Below, in pieces: positions 23,621-36,985 of a DNA stretch of 64,000 bases (the first letter of the stretch is position 1; each line of letters begins with the position of its first letter). The stretch is from positions 9,734,001-9,798,000 of the forward strand of contig OU452201.1 in assembly GCA_911728435.2 (NCBI GenBank), written 5' to 3'. A program made the translations under genes and the position numbers. The stretch is from Apoderus coryli. Taxonomy: Eukaryota > Arthropoda > Insecta > Coleoptera > Attelabidae. Below the pieces are notes generated by a model. It did not search any database. It saw nothing but the letters and a program-made list of their open reading frames with translations, and was not told the origin of the DNA.

Positions 23621-25450
23621 GCCGAAACTTATTGAAACTTATTGAAAACGTCCCACTAAACGCTGATCAGCAAATGTGACCTCAACATGATATATACGTC
23701 TGTACATTTTTCTGTTCAAATACGTCAGGATTTGGATAAACAGTTCGCAACGGTTTGGAGAAATAGCAGAGTTTCTTGGCCCTATCAGCCACTTGATCTA
23801 ACAAGACGAATATCTCATTGCACTGATAACTATGTGTGTATGTGAACTCGTTCAAAGCGATTATCAACTTTTTTATTTGAATCCTATTGTTTGCGACAAC
23901 TTGGGAAAGATCTATTTCTTATTCATCACTGAGAATAATCTGAAAATTTTCGTTGATTACAGCTACTTTCACTTGGAACTATCAATCGGTATATCGTCAA
24001 ACTTTTTAAATATCAGGTTAATCTCTAACTACCTAAGAAGATGAGACTCTTCGGTCAAATATAAATATGTATGAGAAATGAGTCAAAATATATCTATGGA
24101 TCCATTACCACTGAATCTTCGAGTTTCTCTCTTGGAAACTTACAAATCATTGTATGAAGAAGTTACATATAAAATTAATTCAAAAAAGGCCGTAAATAAT
24201 TAGAAATAAAAGTGGTTCAAGTGCCGTGAGGGTCGGAATTGCAGGTTTATTTAATAACTCATTTACATAGTTGGTAGCAGAGTATTTCGAAAATGCAAAA
24301 TTTTGTATATATATAATAAATTGCATCGTGAATAATTCAAACTGAAAATGTACAATACTGATATACCTACAAGTACACTCTTGAATATTTTAATGAGACG
24401 TAGGCAGGTAGGCTTTTTCGGTCAATAATTCGGCGAAGATAGAAATGTCATGCACAAGTAAAACAAAATTAATAATGGTAATCATATTTATTAAATAACA
24501 ATCTTTATTTTTTTAATTATTATAACATTTTTGGATTACATAGCTGTTTCAAATTTAATTATTTATAGGTACCTAATTGATAGTTATATAAAATTATGTA
24601 TGAGTTGTTTTTAACCAACAATTCACAAAGAAACTGTCACAGTTTTGTTTTAACTATTCTCCTCTAAACTAAATTTATGTATAAAGGATGTCCAGATAGC
24701 TCATGTCAAAAATATCTTTCTAAATATACTCATTTTTATAGCTTTCTCACTTCGAATCCTTAAGTTCATCGCATTTATGCTGACAGATATTTCAGGATTA
24801 TGGAAATGGTGGTCGTTATTAATAACAGGGGAGTATCGCCCCGTTGGTTAATCGTTGTGGAAACCCATCGAGAAATCAAAACATCGAAGATAATTTATTG
24901 CTTAAACTAACGACACTGCTGTCTAAAATTATCCTGCTTTTAATATACTCTTGTGGGCTGTGTAAGCTTGAAAATTGTTATAAAAATGTAGTGGGAAAAA
25001 CTAACACACAGTCCAATTCCACACTATTGTTCTATATTTAAGTCCTTTTCAGGAAAACATTAATATATACATGCGTTTCGGTCACAAAATTAACATCATC
25101 ATCATCAGTGTTAAAAAATGGTTTTTATAAGAGTCAAATTGAGAACAATGTAGAGAAAATATTTTGTAATTTTTTTATATTATAAATGAATTAAAAAATT
25201 GTTCATTTATTATTTTAAAAAAATTACAAAATATTTTCTCTACGTTAATGTTTCGTGGCCGTTAATTTTTCACTATAAGTATGGACTACTTCTTTATATA
25301 AAAATGTAGATTTAAACTTTCAAAATAATTGAATTATTGAATATAAGTAACTTCGTACTATAGTAAGAAAAATCAAATATATTTTATGCTTGACATGGCT
25401 TTCCGGCTATATACCATCATGTATAAATACTACTTCACAAAAAGTCTAAT
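23621..25450 (+). repeat. 1.84-kb tandem duplication, copy 2
   Basis: Near-identical to copy 1 at an offset of 1856 bp over its left part. The junction carries a small internal repeat of GAAACTTATTG, which may be the microhomology used in the duplication. After 25450 the sequence becomes unique. Confidence 0.92.
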
Positions 25451-26273
25451 TCACTCACAGTCTCAAAATTATTGTCGATTTATAATAATTTATAAAAATA
25501 ATATTTTCTAAAATTGCGTATATTCAATACAGAAGTTAGATTAGCACTACAACATGAACATTCAAACGTTTCTTGATTATGTAAAGCTCATTCACTTGTT
25601 ATATGCCAATCTAATTTCTTGGTTTGAGGCCTGATTACATCTACAGATGTTATACAAGTCTCAGAAAAGATAAAGTAACTTTTGTCATTATACTACTAAT
25701 TTGCGGTATATAGGCAAAAACATTCAGATTATGGCACAATACATTTTATTCGGGAAACATATTTATTTACAATACAACAAACACAAAATAAATAAATAAA
25801 ATATTCTAATATTTACAATATACACATTAAATGAAGACTTAATATAATATAATGATTTTTAATTGTAATTTCTTGAAAGTTTTATTTACCACTACAGACT
25901 TCTTTAAAATTTCTATTGATAGGTGGGTCGCTGACATATGCAAATAACACGAGAGTGATTTTAGTTTTGGACTCTAACCATGGCTAATTAAACAGCGTTT
26001 ATGTACTCAAATTAAAAATGATAGAAAAAAAAAGTGAGTGGTCCTCATTCAGAATTAAGTTAAATATACCTGATTCGATTTTCGTGATTTCTACAACTAC
26101 AGTTCTTCAATATTTCATTCGAAATGTGAGATTTGATCGTTAATAACAAAGATACCAATACCATTCATCATTGGTTTTGCTCAAAACCGGTACCTATCGA
26201 TTTTAAGGATTCCTCGATAAATCAATATTTTTTATAAAAACATTCCTTTAATATTCATTTCGAAATTTCAATA
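25451..26273. other. Spacer, nothing recognised
   Basis: AT-rich sequence without domain-bearing frames, terminal repeats or RNA genes that I can see. Confidence 0.6.
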
Positions 26274-26676
26274 TACAGGATGTTTCATAATATATGCGCA
26301 GGACTTTAGGTCCAAAAATATGAAAACAAGTTTCTATTAAAATGCAGGGTGTTGAAATTGAAAAAAAAATCCGTTTTTTGCGAATATCTCCGGAACCGTT
26401 TAGCGTACAGAAAATAGCTTTTGTAAGCATTTTGTATTCATAATAAATAATAAGCTATGTTTTGTGGGTGTTTTTCTCGCCAATTTCTACGCCACTGGAA
26501 AAAGTATGGTTTTTAGATACCCATTTCAACCGCCAATATTCTCTAAACAAAAAAGGTACTCTTCGTCATAGGCTCTCAAGCTGCCGTTTTCGAGGAAAAT
26601 CAACTTGTTGAAAAACATGGTCAATTTTTTTAAATTAATTTAATTTTCTACTAATTAAACGAAATTTATTTAAACG

Positions 26677-27551
26677 TTAGAACAAGGAGTAGGGTAGACT
26701 AGGGTTTTGAGGTGGCCCCAAAAGAAAAAAATCTAAACAATTAAGTTCAAAAGATCGCGGGGGCCAAGGGTGTGGACCTCCTCGACCGATCCAACGCTCT
26801 TGGTATTCGTTGTCCAAGTATTGACGAGCAACAAAACTAAAGTGGGCCGGAGCTCCATCATGCATAAAGTACATGTTTTGTCTTATTTGAAGCGGTACAT
26901 CTTCCAGCAGTTCCGGCAGGACTTCTTCTAGAAATTGTCGATAATCTGCACCGTTTAATCTGTTCGGTAAAAAATATGGGCCTATCAAATGATCACCGAC
27001 GAAGCCAGTCCAAACATTATCGGAAAATTGTTGCTGATGATGGCCTTCTGCAATATCAGGTCGATTTTCTTCAGGCCATATGTGGTTATTGTGAAAATTA
27101 AAGATACCATCTCTCGAGAAAGATGCTTCATCGGTAAACAGAACTTTGGTTAAAAACTGAAGATTTTGAGCTATTTTGTCTTGCATTCATCTACAAAAAG
27201 CCAATCTTAGTGCAATATCTCTTGGCAATAAGACTTGTACTCTTGGATATCCATCTCTGTATCCCTACTATATAGTAGGGATACAGAAGCGGTCTTTTCA
27301 AAACCGTCGAGTGAGGTTGGTATAAGTTGTGAGCAATTTTTTTGGTACTTGTAGTCGGATTTTCTTCAACTTCGTTGAGTACAGCCTCTTGTCCCATAGT
27401 CGTTGGTGAATGCGTTGCAACAATTTATGGTGTGGCGATCAGGATGTCTTTCTTGATACAATCGCCTTGCTTCTGCCGAATTACTGCTCGCCATTCCGTA
27501 CAGGTAATGCATTTCGCACATTTCATACAAATGTACTTTTTGCAGGTACAA
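26677..27551 (-). pseudogene. Mariner transposase pseudogene
   Basis: Three minus-strand pieces read in order: EMHYLYGMASSNSAEARRLY and YQERHPDRHTI (N-terminal helix-turn-helix), ENPTTSTKKIAHNLYQPHS, and a 169-residue block with FTDEASFSRDG (first Asp), MYFMHDGAPAHF (second Asp), ERWIGRGGP and a degraded WPPRSFELNCLDFF, in which the usual SPDL is lost. Frameshifts separate the pieces, and a perfect 30-bp palindrome (27257-27286) interrupts the middle. It cannot make active enzyme. Confidence 0.85.
27257..27286. repeat. Perfect 30-bp palindrome inside the transposase relic
   Basis: Arms CTGTATCCCTACTAT and the exact complement meet with no loop. Unlike the palindromes at 12303 and 16151, no 8-bp flanking duplication is visible. 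The left arm continues the coding sequence, so it probably arose as an inverted copy of local sequence. Confidence 0.85.
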
Positions 27552-28225
27552 ACTTAATGTTATTTTTTATTTTTAATAAACAAACAACAAATTAATTGTT
27601 CTTTTGACAGGAGGTAACATTTTTTCTGAAAATTTAAAAGCTATACCTACATGATAAAAAAATATTAATTTTTTTACAACACGCTGAAATGTGCGTAATG
27701 TGTTACTTTTTTTTTTGCGGTTTGGAGAATTTTGAAAAGACAACTTTTCTAACATTTTTTATTTTTTTTTAATTTTACAATCATGAGGTTAACGTTTAAT
27801 TAGTTTAAAAAATAAATTTATATAAAAAAATTGACCATGTGTTCCAAGTTGATTTTCCTAACTTTCGTGCTTATGACCAAGAGTACCTTTTTTGTGTAAA
27901 AAACCTTGGCGGTTGAAATGAGTATCTTAAAACTGTACTTTTTCCAGTGGCGTAGAAATTGGGTAGAAAAACACCCACTACCCCTTTAAAATCTTCACCA
28001 ATTAAGAATAAAAAAATTCTTGCACAAAACATATCTTATTCTGAGTAGAAAATGCTTACAAAAGCGGTTTTCTGCACGATAAACGTTTCGGAGATATTCG
28101 CAAAAAACAATTCAATTTCATACCCTGTATCTCGAAAATGTTGCATTTTAAAGGGTAAGTTAATAGAAACTTTTTTTCATATTTTTGGACGAGCTCTCAC
28201 ATCCTAAAGTCTTGCACCCTAAAAT

Positions 28226-28839
28226 CATCACTCTCTTTACAAAGCACATTAGAAATATAAGAGAATAAGATCATTTATGAAATTTAGAGAGAAGAATCTC
28301 AAATCATGGTCAATTCTATAATTGTTATCCTAGTAGTAATGACACTGATTTAGTCTATTAAATCTGTGGTAATAATACGTAATCTATTGTTGTCTAAAGG
28401 CAATGCCGTATTTTTGTTTCAGTAAATATCTGTAGTGACATACATAATAGGGAAGAAACATTATAAATCGTAATAAAATAGTCTATGTTGATGATTTTAC
28501 TTCCTAACAATCACACAGAAAACTCCACCTAAGAAGAATATTTCAGTCCTGCTTCGCCATGAGCAACATTAATGTATTCCGAAATGCAGACTAGGCCGCA
28601 CAAGCTTAGAAATCGAAACTCTCAGAGACTTGTTTATAAGAACATACATCTTATAGATTTAGGATTGCTGGGCATGTAATCGGTACTAGAAATTATTGAG
28701 ATATTTGATAAATGTCTAGAGCGTATTTTAAATCAACGAAATAATTTTTTAATACGTCCAAAATGTGTCCTGCACATCCTTGCATTTCGGTTAATTTGAT
28801 CATTGTAATTATTTAGACGAAGTCTACATGATTCGATCC
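28226..28839. other. Presumed 3' untranslated and downstream region of sim
   Basis: No coding signal. It follows the sim stop codon on the minus strand. I find no perfect AATAAA on that strand here; an ATTAAA variant lies around 28745-28752. Confidence 0.45.
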
Positions 28840-31800
28840 TTAATGTACATACTCATGAAAATGTTGTGTATCCACAATCACGCTCGTATAACCCGGTGTC
28901 GTTCCAGGCGTGTGATGGTGATGAATAGCACCGCTACTTTGTGGATGTGGAGTATTCGCCACACCATGTCCACCTTGCCAACTACCGTGTTCACTTTGTA
29001 CACTACCACCACTGTTATTATTAAAACACAAATTAAACTCGTCATTACCACAGAAATGTTGATGTAAACTGTGCGCAAAATTGTTACTACCCACTTGTTC
29101 ATTATCATTCGAACTACAGCTGCTCGACGATGAGCTGAATGGTCTATTGTTCAACACCAAAGCATGTTGTGTAATCTCTGGATCTGAATAGGAATAGTAA
29201 ATATCTTGTGGATGATGTTGATGGTAATAATTATCGTCACTGTTTTGCATTGAGTATAACGATTGAAAGTCTTGTTGTTGGTGAGGTATGACATAACCAC
29301 TATTGGAATCGTTGAAACTTTCTATCGTTCTATTCGATTGTGGTGGTGAATATTTGTGTGGTTGTTGGTGATGGGTAACAGTAGGTCGAGTTGGTGGTGA
29401 TGCCGGTTCCGGAATTGTAGTTGGTGGTGATCCGGGTAGTTCTTCTTTTGGTTGTCCTTGCGTTTTAGTTAATATTAATTCTTTGGCTTCGAAATCACTG
29501 CAAACAGATATTGATCAGTTAATTTTGAAATTGAGCCGCTACAAATTATAATGCAATATTTTTTTTAACCTCACCTTAAAACGTAGTTAACGGAGACAAT
29601 ACAGTGTGGTCGGGATGATCTAGAGTTGTGCACAATAGTTGCATAACTTTGCATCCATACCCATCCACCACCTTTGCATAGAAACCGGTAATAACTGGTA
29701 GTTACTTGTCCTTTACATAGCACTGAAACAAAATTAACATGGTTTTTAAGGAAACAGGAACCTTATAATTATCACTATAAATAGGTTGGCAAAATTGATA
29801 CTCTTATGATCATAGGGGTTCATATGTGCAAGGGCTAGCTGCAATAACAATGGCAACAATACAGTCAATATGACAGTAACTCATGCCAATTTTAAAAGAA
29901 TAAAATATTGAATGTCATTCCAAAAATGTGTTCTTATGAAATGTAGTCTAATACAATGATAAAAGGTAATTTACACAATATATTTCCATCTATGTGTCAT
30001 CATATGGCCTTTTTGAATAACTTAATATCTCCAGCACAAAAAAAATTATTTTGTGGAGATAAAAATTTTACTTCACATCCAAATTGGTCATTTGTAGAGT
30101 ATCTTGCTTTCTTTCTGGTAAGTTTCAAAACATACTATAAATTTGTGGACAACTTGTGTTTAAATCTATTTGCATGTATCTACCCTGTACACTAATGAAA
30201 AATAACCCGTTATATTTAAAGTTTTCTATAACGAAATAAATCAAAAATAATATTGAAACAAATTTAAATCAAAGCTCTTAAAGAGTAACACGCTTTGTAT
30301 AAACTTGAAATCAGGCCACTCAACACTGCTCACAGCATATAATAGGCTATGTTAGCCCATTTAATCCTAAACACCCTTTGCTCCAAGTGCTTTTACAAAG
30401 ATTACTATTTATACCCGTCGACCGAGGCGACCCTCGATGGTTTATGCTTTTCCCACTGGAATGTAATTTATTCAATAAGCAGAACAAACATTGTGAGTAA
30501 TTTTTGACTGTTTTGATACTGATTTGAAATTTGCGTCAGGAAAATGTATTTAGTTAACTTACACAAACTAAATTCACTGATTAATATATTTTTTATGGAT
30601 AAATAAAATAGGTCTGTGTTATAGTTTCAATAGGTTTCATATTGCTGATTCTATCAGCTTCTATAGGAAACATGCTGGCAAGATGGTTACCGAAAAGTCA
30701 CAAAATTCTATATATTTTACTTACATTGGTGATGTGAATACTTAAGTGGCATGATGTGTGTTCCATGAACATATTGGTACAGTGTCTTCTCAATTAGATC
30801 TTGTGGTTCGTAACCTGTAAGTTGTGCCACACTGTAAAAAAAAATAATACGTTAGGAAATCAAAGCACAATTCAAAATAAATCACACCATTTCCAAATAC
30901 CAACATGTTGGCGAAAGGAACACAGCAAATTACACGATGACAAGTCGGCATTCTAAGGATAATAATTTAGAAAGTTATTTAACATTTAAATCAGTTTCCA
31001 GTTTTTTCACTTTGCTGCAACAACAAGTGCAGGTTTCCTAAGGAAGAAGAAAAACTGTATACAGTGGTATGGAGAAGTCATTAGTTTTGGTTCAATTTAG
31101 ACGTAAATAAGACTTTTTTTTTTAAATATATGTGATTCTGTTTGAAGACAATTAAACCTGCTCAACGAATTTTACTCAAAGTTGGTACAACAAATACTAT
31201 TGATCATGGTAAGGTACACACTGACTAGCTTTTGGGACATATAGGGCATAGTCTGTTACAGCTGATCGTGCAGGGCACGGTAAATGGTATAGGAGAGGAC
31301 CGGGAAGGAGACGACACCTACGCCGGTGGTTTCGACTGTCATCTGTTTAGCAAGCATCAAACTACCATAAAATATAGTTATAGTGTTGCGTCATCTTACC
31401 GTGCATCTAAAAAGATGAGTTTTAAATCCAAACTGGCCCGAAACATAAACATATTTGAATGTAGTTTAATTTCCGTGATTGCACTTGGGGGTAATGAATG
31501 TCCTACAGCTACTAATCCCATTATGTTGTTGTAATAGCTTGGCTCATAGACGCTAGGATGATATTGCTTTGTTTTGAGGTAACCAGAACAATGTATTACC
31601 TGAAAGAAACAGGTATTTGTTAAAGCCATATGTCACTTTTTCTCTTCATGATATCAACACAACGCAGCTTATCAGTTGGCAATTTTTTCTAAATCTCATC
31701 TCTCTCATCATCTCTCAGGGTATTATGATGTTGTTATTGAGCGTTCACTTGATGAGCATACTTGCATCATAGTAAAACACCTAGAGACGAACGATAGATG

Positions 31801-34411
31801 AAAGAGAATAAGAAAAATCGAACCAGTCAGATATATAAGTGATCAAGTAGTTGCTTAATCACAAAGAGTATTTTAAACGTGCCACATTATGCACTATGGG
31901 CGTATTACCATTTTTATTATACCGGCTTGTAAATGAAAAATAATTTTGTGGCGTAGCGGACAAGAGTTTCATTCATAGCTTTTCTTCAACATTGTTGAAA
32001 TACATGGTTTATCTTATTTAATTCTGCTTATTCATTTTTCACACTTATACAGACAAGATCAAACCTGAATTAATTAAACTACCAGACATGCTTCTATAAA
32101 TATGACAACAGTATAAATAATAAAGGTACTTCAAGTTTTACGAGTAGGTATTTTAATTTTTTACCATGTATGATGTTAATGATTAGGTTGAAATTCATTT
32201 ACATGTAAAAGGATTTCGATGCTGAAAGAGATGAAACTTGAGTTGGTAACTAGCATTCATATGTGACTTAGTGTATTGAATAATTAGGGGTGGTGTTTTC
32301 ATACATGTGAAAGAGCTATTTTTCTACTATACGTAGGTACTGGGTGAACTAATTAACATCTCAAAGTCTCATAATATGCCAATTATTTCTTTAAAAAAAC
32401 GTAACCATGTAAATGAATTATGATAAATTAGACAACACAATAACATACATACCTTGTAACCACCATTAGTAAGTCCAGCATTACGTTTCGCCAAAACACA
32501 TTTCATTCTTAAGAAAAATGCCCGTTCACTTTCGTAATCTACTAGAGTCGTTCCTGGAGCTGGAGGTGATGGAGTTAAAATTGCAGACATTTCATCGTGG
32601 TCAGCTGGATGAATATAATCGTAAATGCTATTCCCAGTAAGTTCAACCTGTAATAAATTTGGAAAATATAGTTCATTTAGGCAATCTATAAAACGTAAAC
32701 ATACGCATCAAATTGGTCTTGACACTTTTGAAAAATAACAGACTTAGAAAGTTTGATATCTAGTGCTTATTCTATATTTACTTCTTTCTGAAGAATGTCC
32801 AATCTTATTGCAAACAATTAAAAAACATTTGTGTCAAAAATGTTATAAAATAAAGTTTTCTACATAAAAAATGCATACTTGTTTTTTCTCGGAAAACTTA
32901 AAGGTTTCCGAGAAATTAGAGCTTGCAAATTTTGAAAAACTTTTCGTTATCAAACTGTATTTCAATATCAAAATAAACTCAAGAAAGAGATGGATACTGC
33001 ATATACTGACATTTTCAAACTCGAATTTCTCGAAAACCTTTAAGTTTTTCAAGAAAAAACAAGTATGCTTTCTTTATGTAGAAAACTTTATTTGATCACA
33101 TTTTTGACACAAATGGAATAAAAGTCACAAGAAAAAAAAGATAGGTTATAATTAAGACAAAGGTCCCCCCCGTTTACCGGCCTATGGTCATCCTTATCTA
33201 TTCAATTTCATGTCAGTTTAAGACATTTAACTAGTTGCATAAATATGCTACATTTGATTAATTCATCTTTACTCGTTTCGAAAATATTTCAAAAAAATCG
33301 TCCTCAGGCAGTCATCTTTACCACCTTGTATCTTTGTATACTATACTATACAAACTCAGCTTAATTAAAATAAAACAAAGCGATTGGGATCATTCAAAGC
33401 CATAGATCAACAAAGTTTGACAGAACAGACTGAGTAAGTTTCATTAATTTGATTTACACATTTCATTTCATATACAGCGTGATTCAGCAAAGTGTCTCAT
33501 TAGAAGTTATACCGGAAGCGGATTTAAACTTTCTTATCTTGGAAAAAATATCAAAATTTGGTGCTCGGAGCGATGGCGCTGTTCGAGTACCGATAAAATA
33601 TACCGATACCGATAAAATATTTTTTGCACATACTCTTCCTCAAAGTACAGCTCTCTCTTCGGATATAAATGTTATACAGGGTGATCAGTAATTGAAGACC
33701 AATATTGAATTTCAAAATTTATGAGAATACGCCATAATATTTTGATATAGGCTTTCTACATGGAGTTAATTTGGATATGAACTTTAAGATCCCTGTAGAT
33801 CGAGGATCCTCGATATTATAATATTTGTGCTCTTTGTAAACAATTAACTTCAAAGACTTATCAGCACGTAAGGGGTCTAATAACATCCATAATATATAAT
33901 GTGCAATTGTTTATACCTACTTGTGATAGACCTAAGTGGACTGAAGCTGTTTCTGAAATATACAAAACTTTTCCATCTTGTGCAACAACAAAAATAAAAC
34001 CATCCAGGGTCTGCAGCAAATGTGATCCTAATTCTTTGATAGGAGCTTCGCGAGGGTTGGGCATGGCTGGTGTTGCTCCCCAGGCGTCTCCTAGTCCTAT
34101 AAAGGTAAGTCAGTTGATATTTTGTGAAAATTAATCATTAGAAAAAAGCAAAATAATAAAACGTGTTGAATAATACAAATAGATCAGATCGCTGCTTAGT
34201 ACATGTTTAATTTATATTTCTATGCATTATATTTACCATCGGGAAAAACTTGTCTCATTTTCAAATAAGAAGTGGTCAGTCTTATAACAGATGCTTTATC
34301 CAATTGAGCAGTAATGGCGGCTGGTAACGGAAGAAGTTTAGCTAGTTCTAAAAATTCGGCGTTTTCTTTTTCCCTTCGACTGCGTGCGGCATTTTTGCTT
34401 TTTTCCTTCAT
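28840..34411 (-). CDS. sim: Single-minded (sim), bHLH-PAS midline transcription factor, seven coding exons
   Basis: Coding exons on the minus strand are 34237-34411 (start ATG; the exon itself begins at 34434), 33921-34096, 32453-32647, 31400-31599, 30725-30831, 29575-29722 and 28840-29497. All borders are GT/AG and phases join to a 552-aa protein. Residues 1-58 are the basic helix-loop-helix ([35 protein letters not shown]), which separates sim from trachealess-type proteins. PAS-A spans about 77-150 ([20 protein letters not shown]) and PAS-B about 215-285 ([36 protein letters not shown]), with the PAC motif to 334 ([12 protein letters not shown]). The 218-residue tail is rich in Ser, His and Gln. 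Sim pairs with Tango/ARNT, binds ACGTG midline elements and directs midline cell fate. In Drosophila sim is 673 aa; the tail here is shorter. An upstream 5' exon must exist, since this exon begins at an acceptor. Confidence 0.95.
32827..33114. mobile_element. Palindromic MITE in a sim intron
   Basis: The 288-bp segment begins ATTTGTGTCAAAAATGT and ends with its complement. Arms of about 100 bp carry AAAGTTTTCTACATAAA and CTCGGAAAACTTAAAGG blocks in inverse order. It lies in the 1.27-kb intron between the second and third coding exons. Confidence 0.8.
33472..33690. mobile_element. DNA-transposon end remnants in a sim intron
   Basis: TATACAGCGTGATTCAGC at about 33472 and TATACAGGGTGATCAGTA at about 33672 both look like mariner-type ends but point in the same direction. 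No coding relic is present. They are probably pieces of two non-autonomous elements. Confidence 0.35.
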
Positions 34412-34434
34412 AGCGCCGCGAACGCTGGACAAAT

Positions 34435-36985
34435 CTGCAAAAAATATTGGTTTGAAAATATCTCTTGTGTTTCATTCATCATTAAATACAAGCAAAATAT
34501 AAATTGCTTAATGAATCGCACTTCAAAAAGTAAATAACCTTTGCTTATTTAACTCTCGCAAGAATTTTATAGAGTTTGGCACAAATTATTTTATTTATTT
34601 TTTGGTTTATATAAAGCTTATTCGCGTCAAAATTTCATATGGCAACAGAGGCACTGCTGCGTAGGAGAAAATCAATGAAGAATCTCATCAGAATACATGA
34701 AGAGCATTTGTATCATATATTCGTTTTCAAATTTGATCAGAAAACTATACTTTTAAGCTACACAAGCCACATTTTTAAAACAAATACATAAATCACAATT
34801 CCTCAAAATTCCCAAAAATGTAAAGTAACTACATATATTGAGCTGCAAGAACATTTTGCTGTAAAATTTAGGTAATATACATTATATGTTTTAAGTAATA
34901 AAAACATTTTTGTGGAAGGTTTTTTAATCAATTAAATTTTTCTACGACTAAGTTGAAAAATATCAATTATTGTAATTTATTTGTTGATCAAGGAACGTGG
35001 TTCCTGTTAACAATGTAGTACAACCTCAAATAAGGTATCTATGATCAATATCAATAAGAATAAGAACAATTTGACATTTTATAGTAGATTATAGTATGAA
35101 TTATTGACTTATAAACGTTTTAAATAAACAAAAGGACCATCAGGCCAAATCAACTCCACTGAATCTGGTCTGGACTGGTCTCGACCTAAGCCATCATCAG
35201 CCTAAATTCAAGAGAATTTCACTAATTAATTAAAAACTGGAATAATCACAACACAACAGGTAAAATTACACATATTAAGACAAACAGGACAACATTATTG
35301 GAAGAAGAAAAAATTTTAAATTATCAAAAATTGCGCGTAATATCACAAACATCTTCTTGCACCTACATAACGGTTGTAAAGCCGTAAAGCTAATATATAA
35401 AATATAACAAGTCATCAGACTTATAAGTTCAAAAAAAATATATTAACCACAAATCACTCACCAAGATCTCAAAAATTTTAGTAATATTACATCAGAACAA
35501 AAGCAAGTCAGTATGATAAAAAACTTTAAAAGTTAATAAGTTAATAATCACAAAAATACGTTTAAAAAGCAAAACACACTGTTTTAACGTTACTTTAAGC
35601 AGGAGAACGAAGTATTTATAAAAAAGTTTAGGTCATCACATGGGATTTATGTTTAGTCTATTTTTTGTATAAGTCTAGTAGGTAGGAAACAAATACAAAT
35701 TAAATAAAATACCAATTAAAAGTTTGTGTTTAGTTAATAATATAAATGTGCCGCAGGATTTTTCAAAAAGTGTAGTGTGCAACTCGCACGGAATGATCAT
35801 TTCCCACTCGTATAAATTTGCAGCATTCATCAAGGCGCATTCTGAAATTGTTATGCTCGTGGGAATTTAATATCATTTATATTAATCAATAATAAAAATT
35901 TGATATGTTGCATTCACATAATCTCCCGCATCTTGTTAAGTAGAAGAAGCATTTTGAAGAAAAAAAACTTGATTTTTCTAAAATAGCTTAACGCGATTTT
36001 GATTTAACAGCACCCTTAACAATCTGATTTTTCTAAAAACACACACACACACTGACGCACATACATAGTTTTCCAAAAACATGATGTTCGAAATTAGACA
36101 ATCTCGAAACTGCTGATCTCCACACATACGAATTGCGTTTAAAAAATTCACTGTGATATAAGGGCAACAAAAATCATTCATTATACTGCCAACTAATTAA
36201 AATATATCACTGATGATTGTATTAAAAAAATTTTTGTTTTACTTACATAATATTTTTTCACTGCAGATTTTCATATTAAACTTAAAAAATAAATCACACA
36301 CACACATGAAATAACAAACCACCAAATTATGAAGAATTAACGTTTAATGAAATACTTTAATTAGATTTGTTTATTATACAAATTTACAAAATTGCTGTTG
36401 AACCTGTCTTGTTAACTTGTTAACACCTGACTTAATGCAATAACTAAACTAACTATTACTACCCCTAAATTGATACCAGATGGTGGTGGTTGTAAACGTA
36501 TTTTTTTTGGGAAAAACCCACCAATAGATTCTGACATTTTAACTTGTCCTTGCCTTCTATAACAAGGACTTAAAATTCGCATTGGCATGCAATGTAGCCA
36601 GTTTTCTCGATTGAAAAATTCTATACAAGGTTGTTTTTAGAAGTTCTCGAAGTAAGGATTAGATCTTAGATTATAAGTCCTTATACAGGGTGTACAGAAA
36701 CTGAACGGAGAAACAAAGACAACATATTCTAGGGATGATTTCATGCTGATTCACCAGATTATCATCTTATCCAAAAAGCTTTTCAAAGGCTCTTTAAAGG
36801 TAGCGATTTTATTTTTTCAAAATTATTGACATTCCGGCTTATCTAGAAAGAGAAAACTTTGTTTGTATATAATACGATACGATCAGAACAAAAGACAAAT
36901 GTGACATGATCGCTCAGTCATATATAGTAAACTTTTCTATTATTAGACATTCACTATCGCTACTTTAATGAGATTCATTATAGTA
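34435..36985. other. Upstream region of sim, no coding exon recognised
   Basis: The acceptor TTTGCAG at 34435-34441 shows that at least one non-coding or short 5' exon lies upstream, but I cannot place it. The stretch contains a diverged member of the 44621/53890 repeat family (35755-35870), a CTGATGATGGCTTAGGTCG motif on the minus strand near 35196, a (CA)n run at 36040-36054 and a mariner-type end (TATACAGGGTGTACAGAAAC near 36684). Confidence 0.5.

Larger units (their letters stand above)
26274..28225 (-). mobile_element. Decayed mariner-type transposon with long inverted ends
   Basis: Left end TATACAGGATGTTTCATAAT and the right end near 28225 are the limits of diverged inverted repeats about 370 bp long. 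Both arms carry GCGAATATCTCCG, a TACGCCACTGG/CCAGTGGCGTA block and a TTGACCATG block. The right arm has small insertions. The transposase relic lies between them on the minus strand. The element ends about 600 bp downstream of the sim stop codon. Confidence 0.8.

Noticed and set aside
31232..31534. 100-codon plus-strand frame
   Set aside because: It is the antisense shadow of the sim PAS-B exon at 31400-31599.
33449..33691. 80-codon plus-strand frame in a sim intron
   Set aside because: It coincides with transposon-end debris and has no coding signature.
34990..35000. AACGTG as a Sim/Tango midline element upstream of sim
   Set aside because: A single hexamer-level match in kilobases of sequence has no weight.
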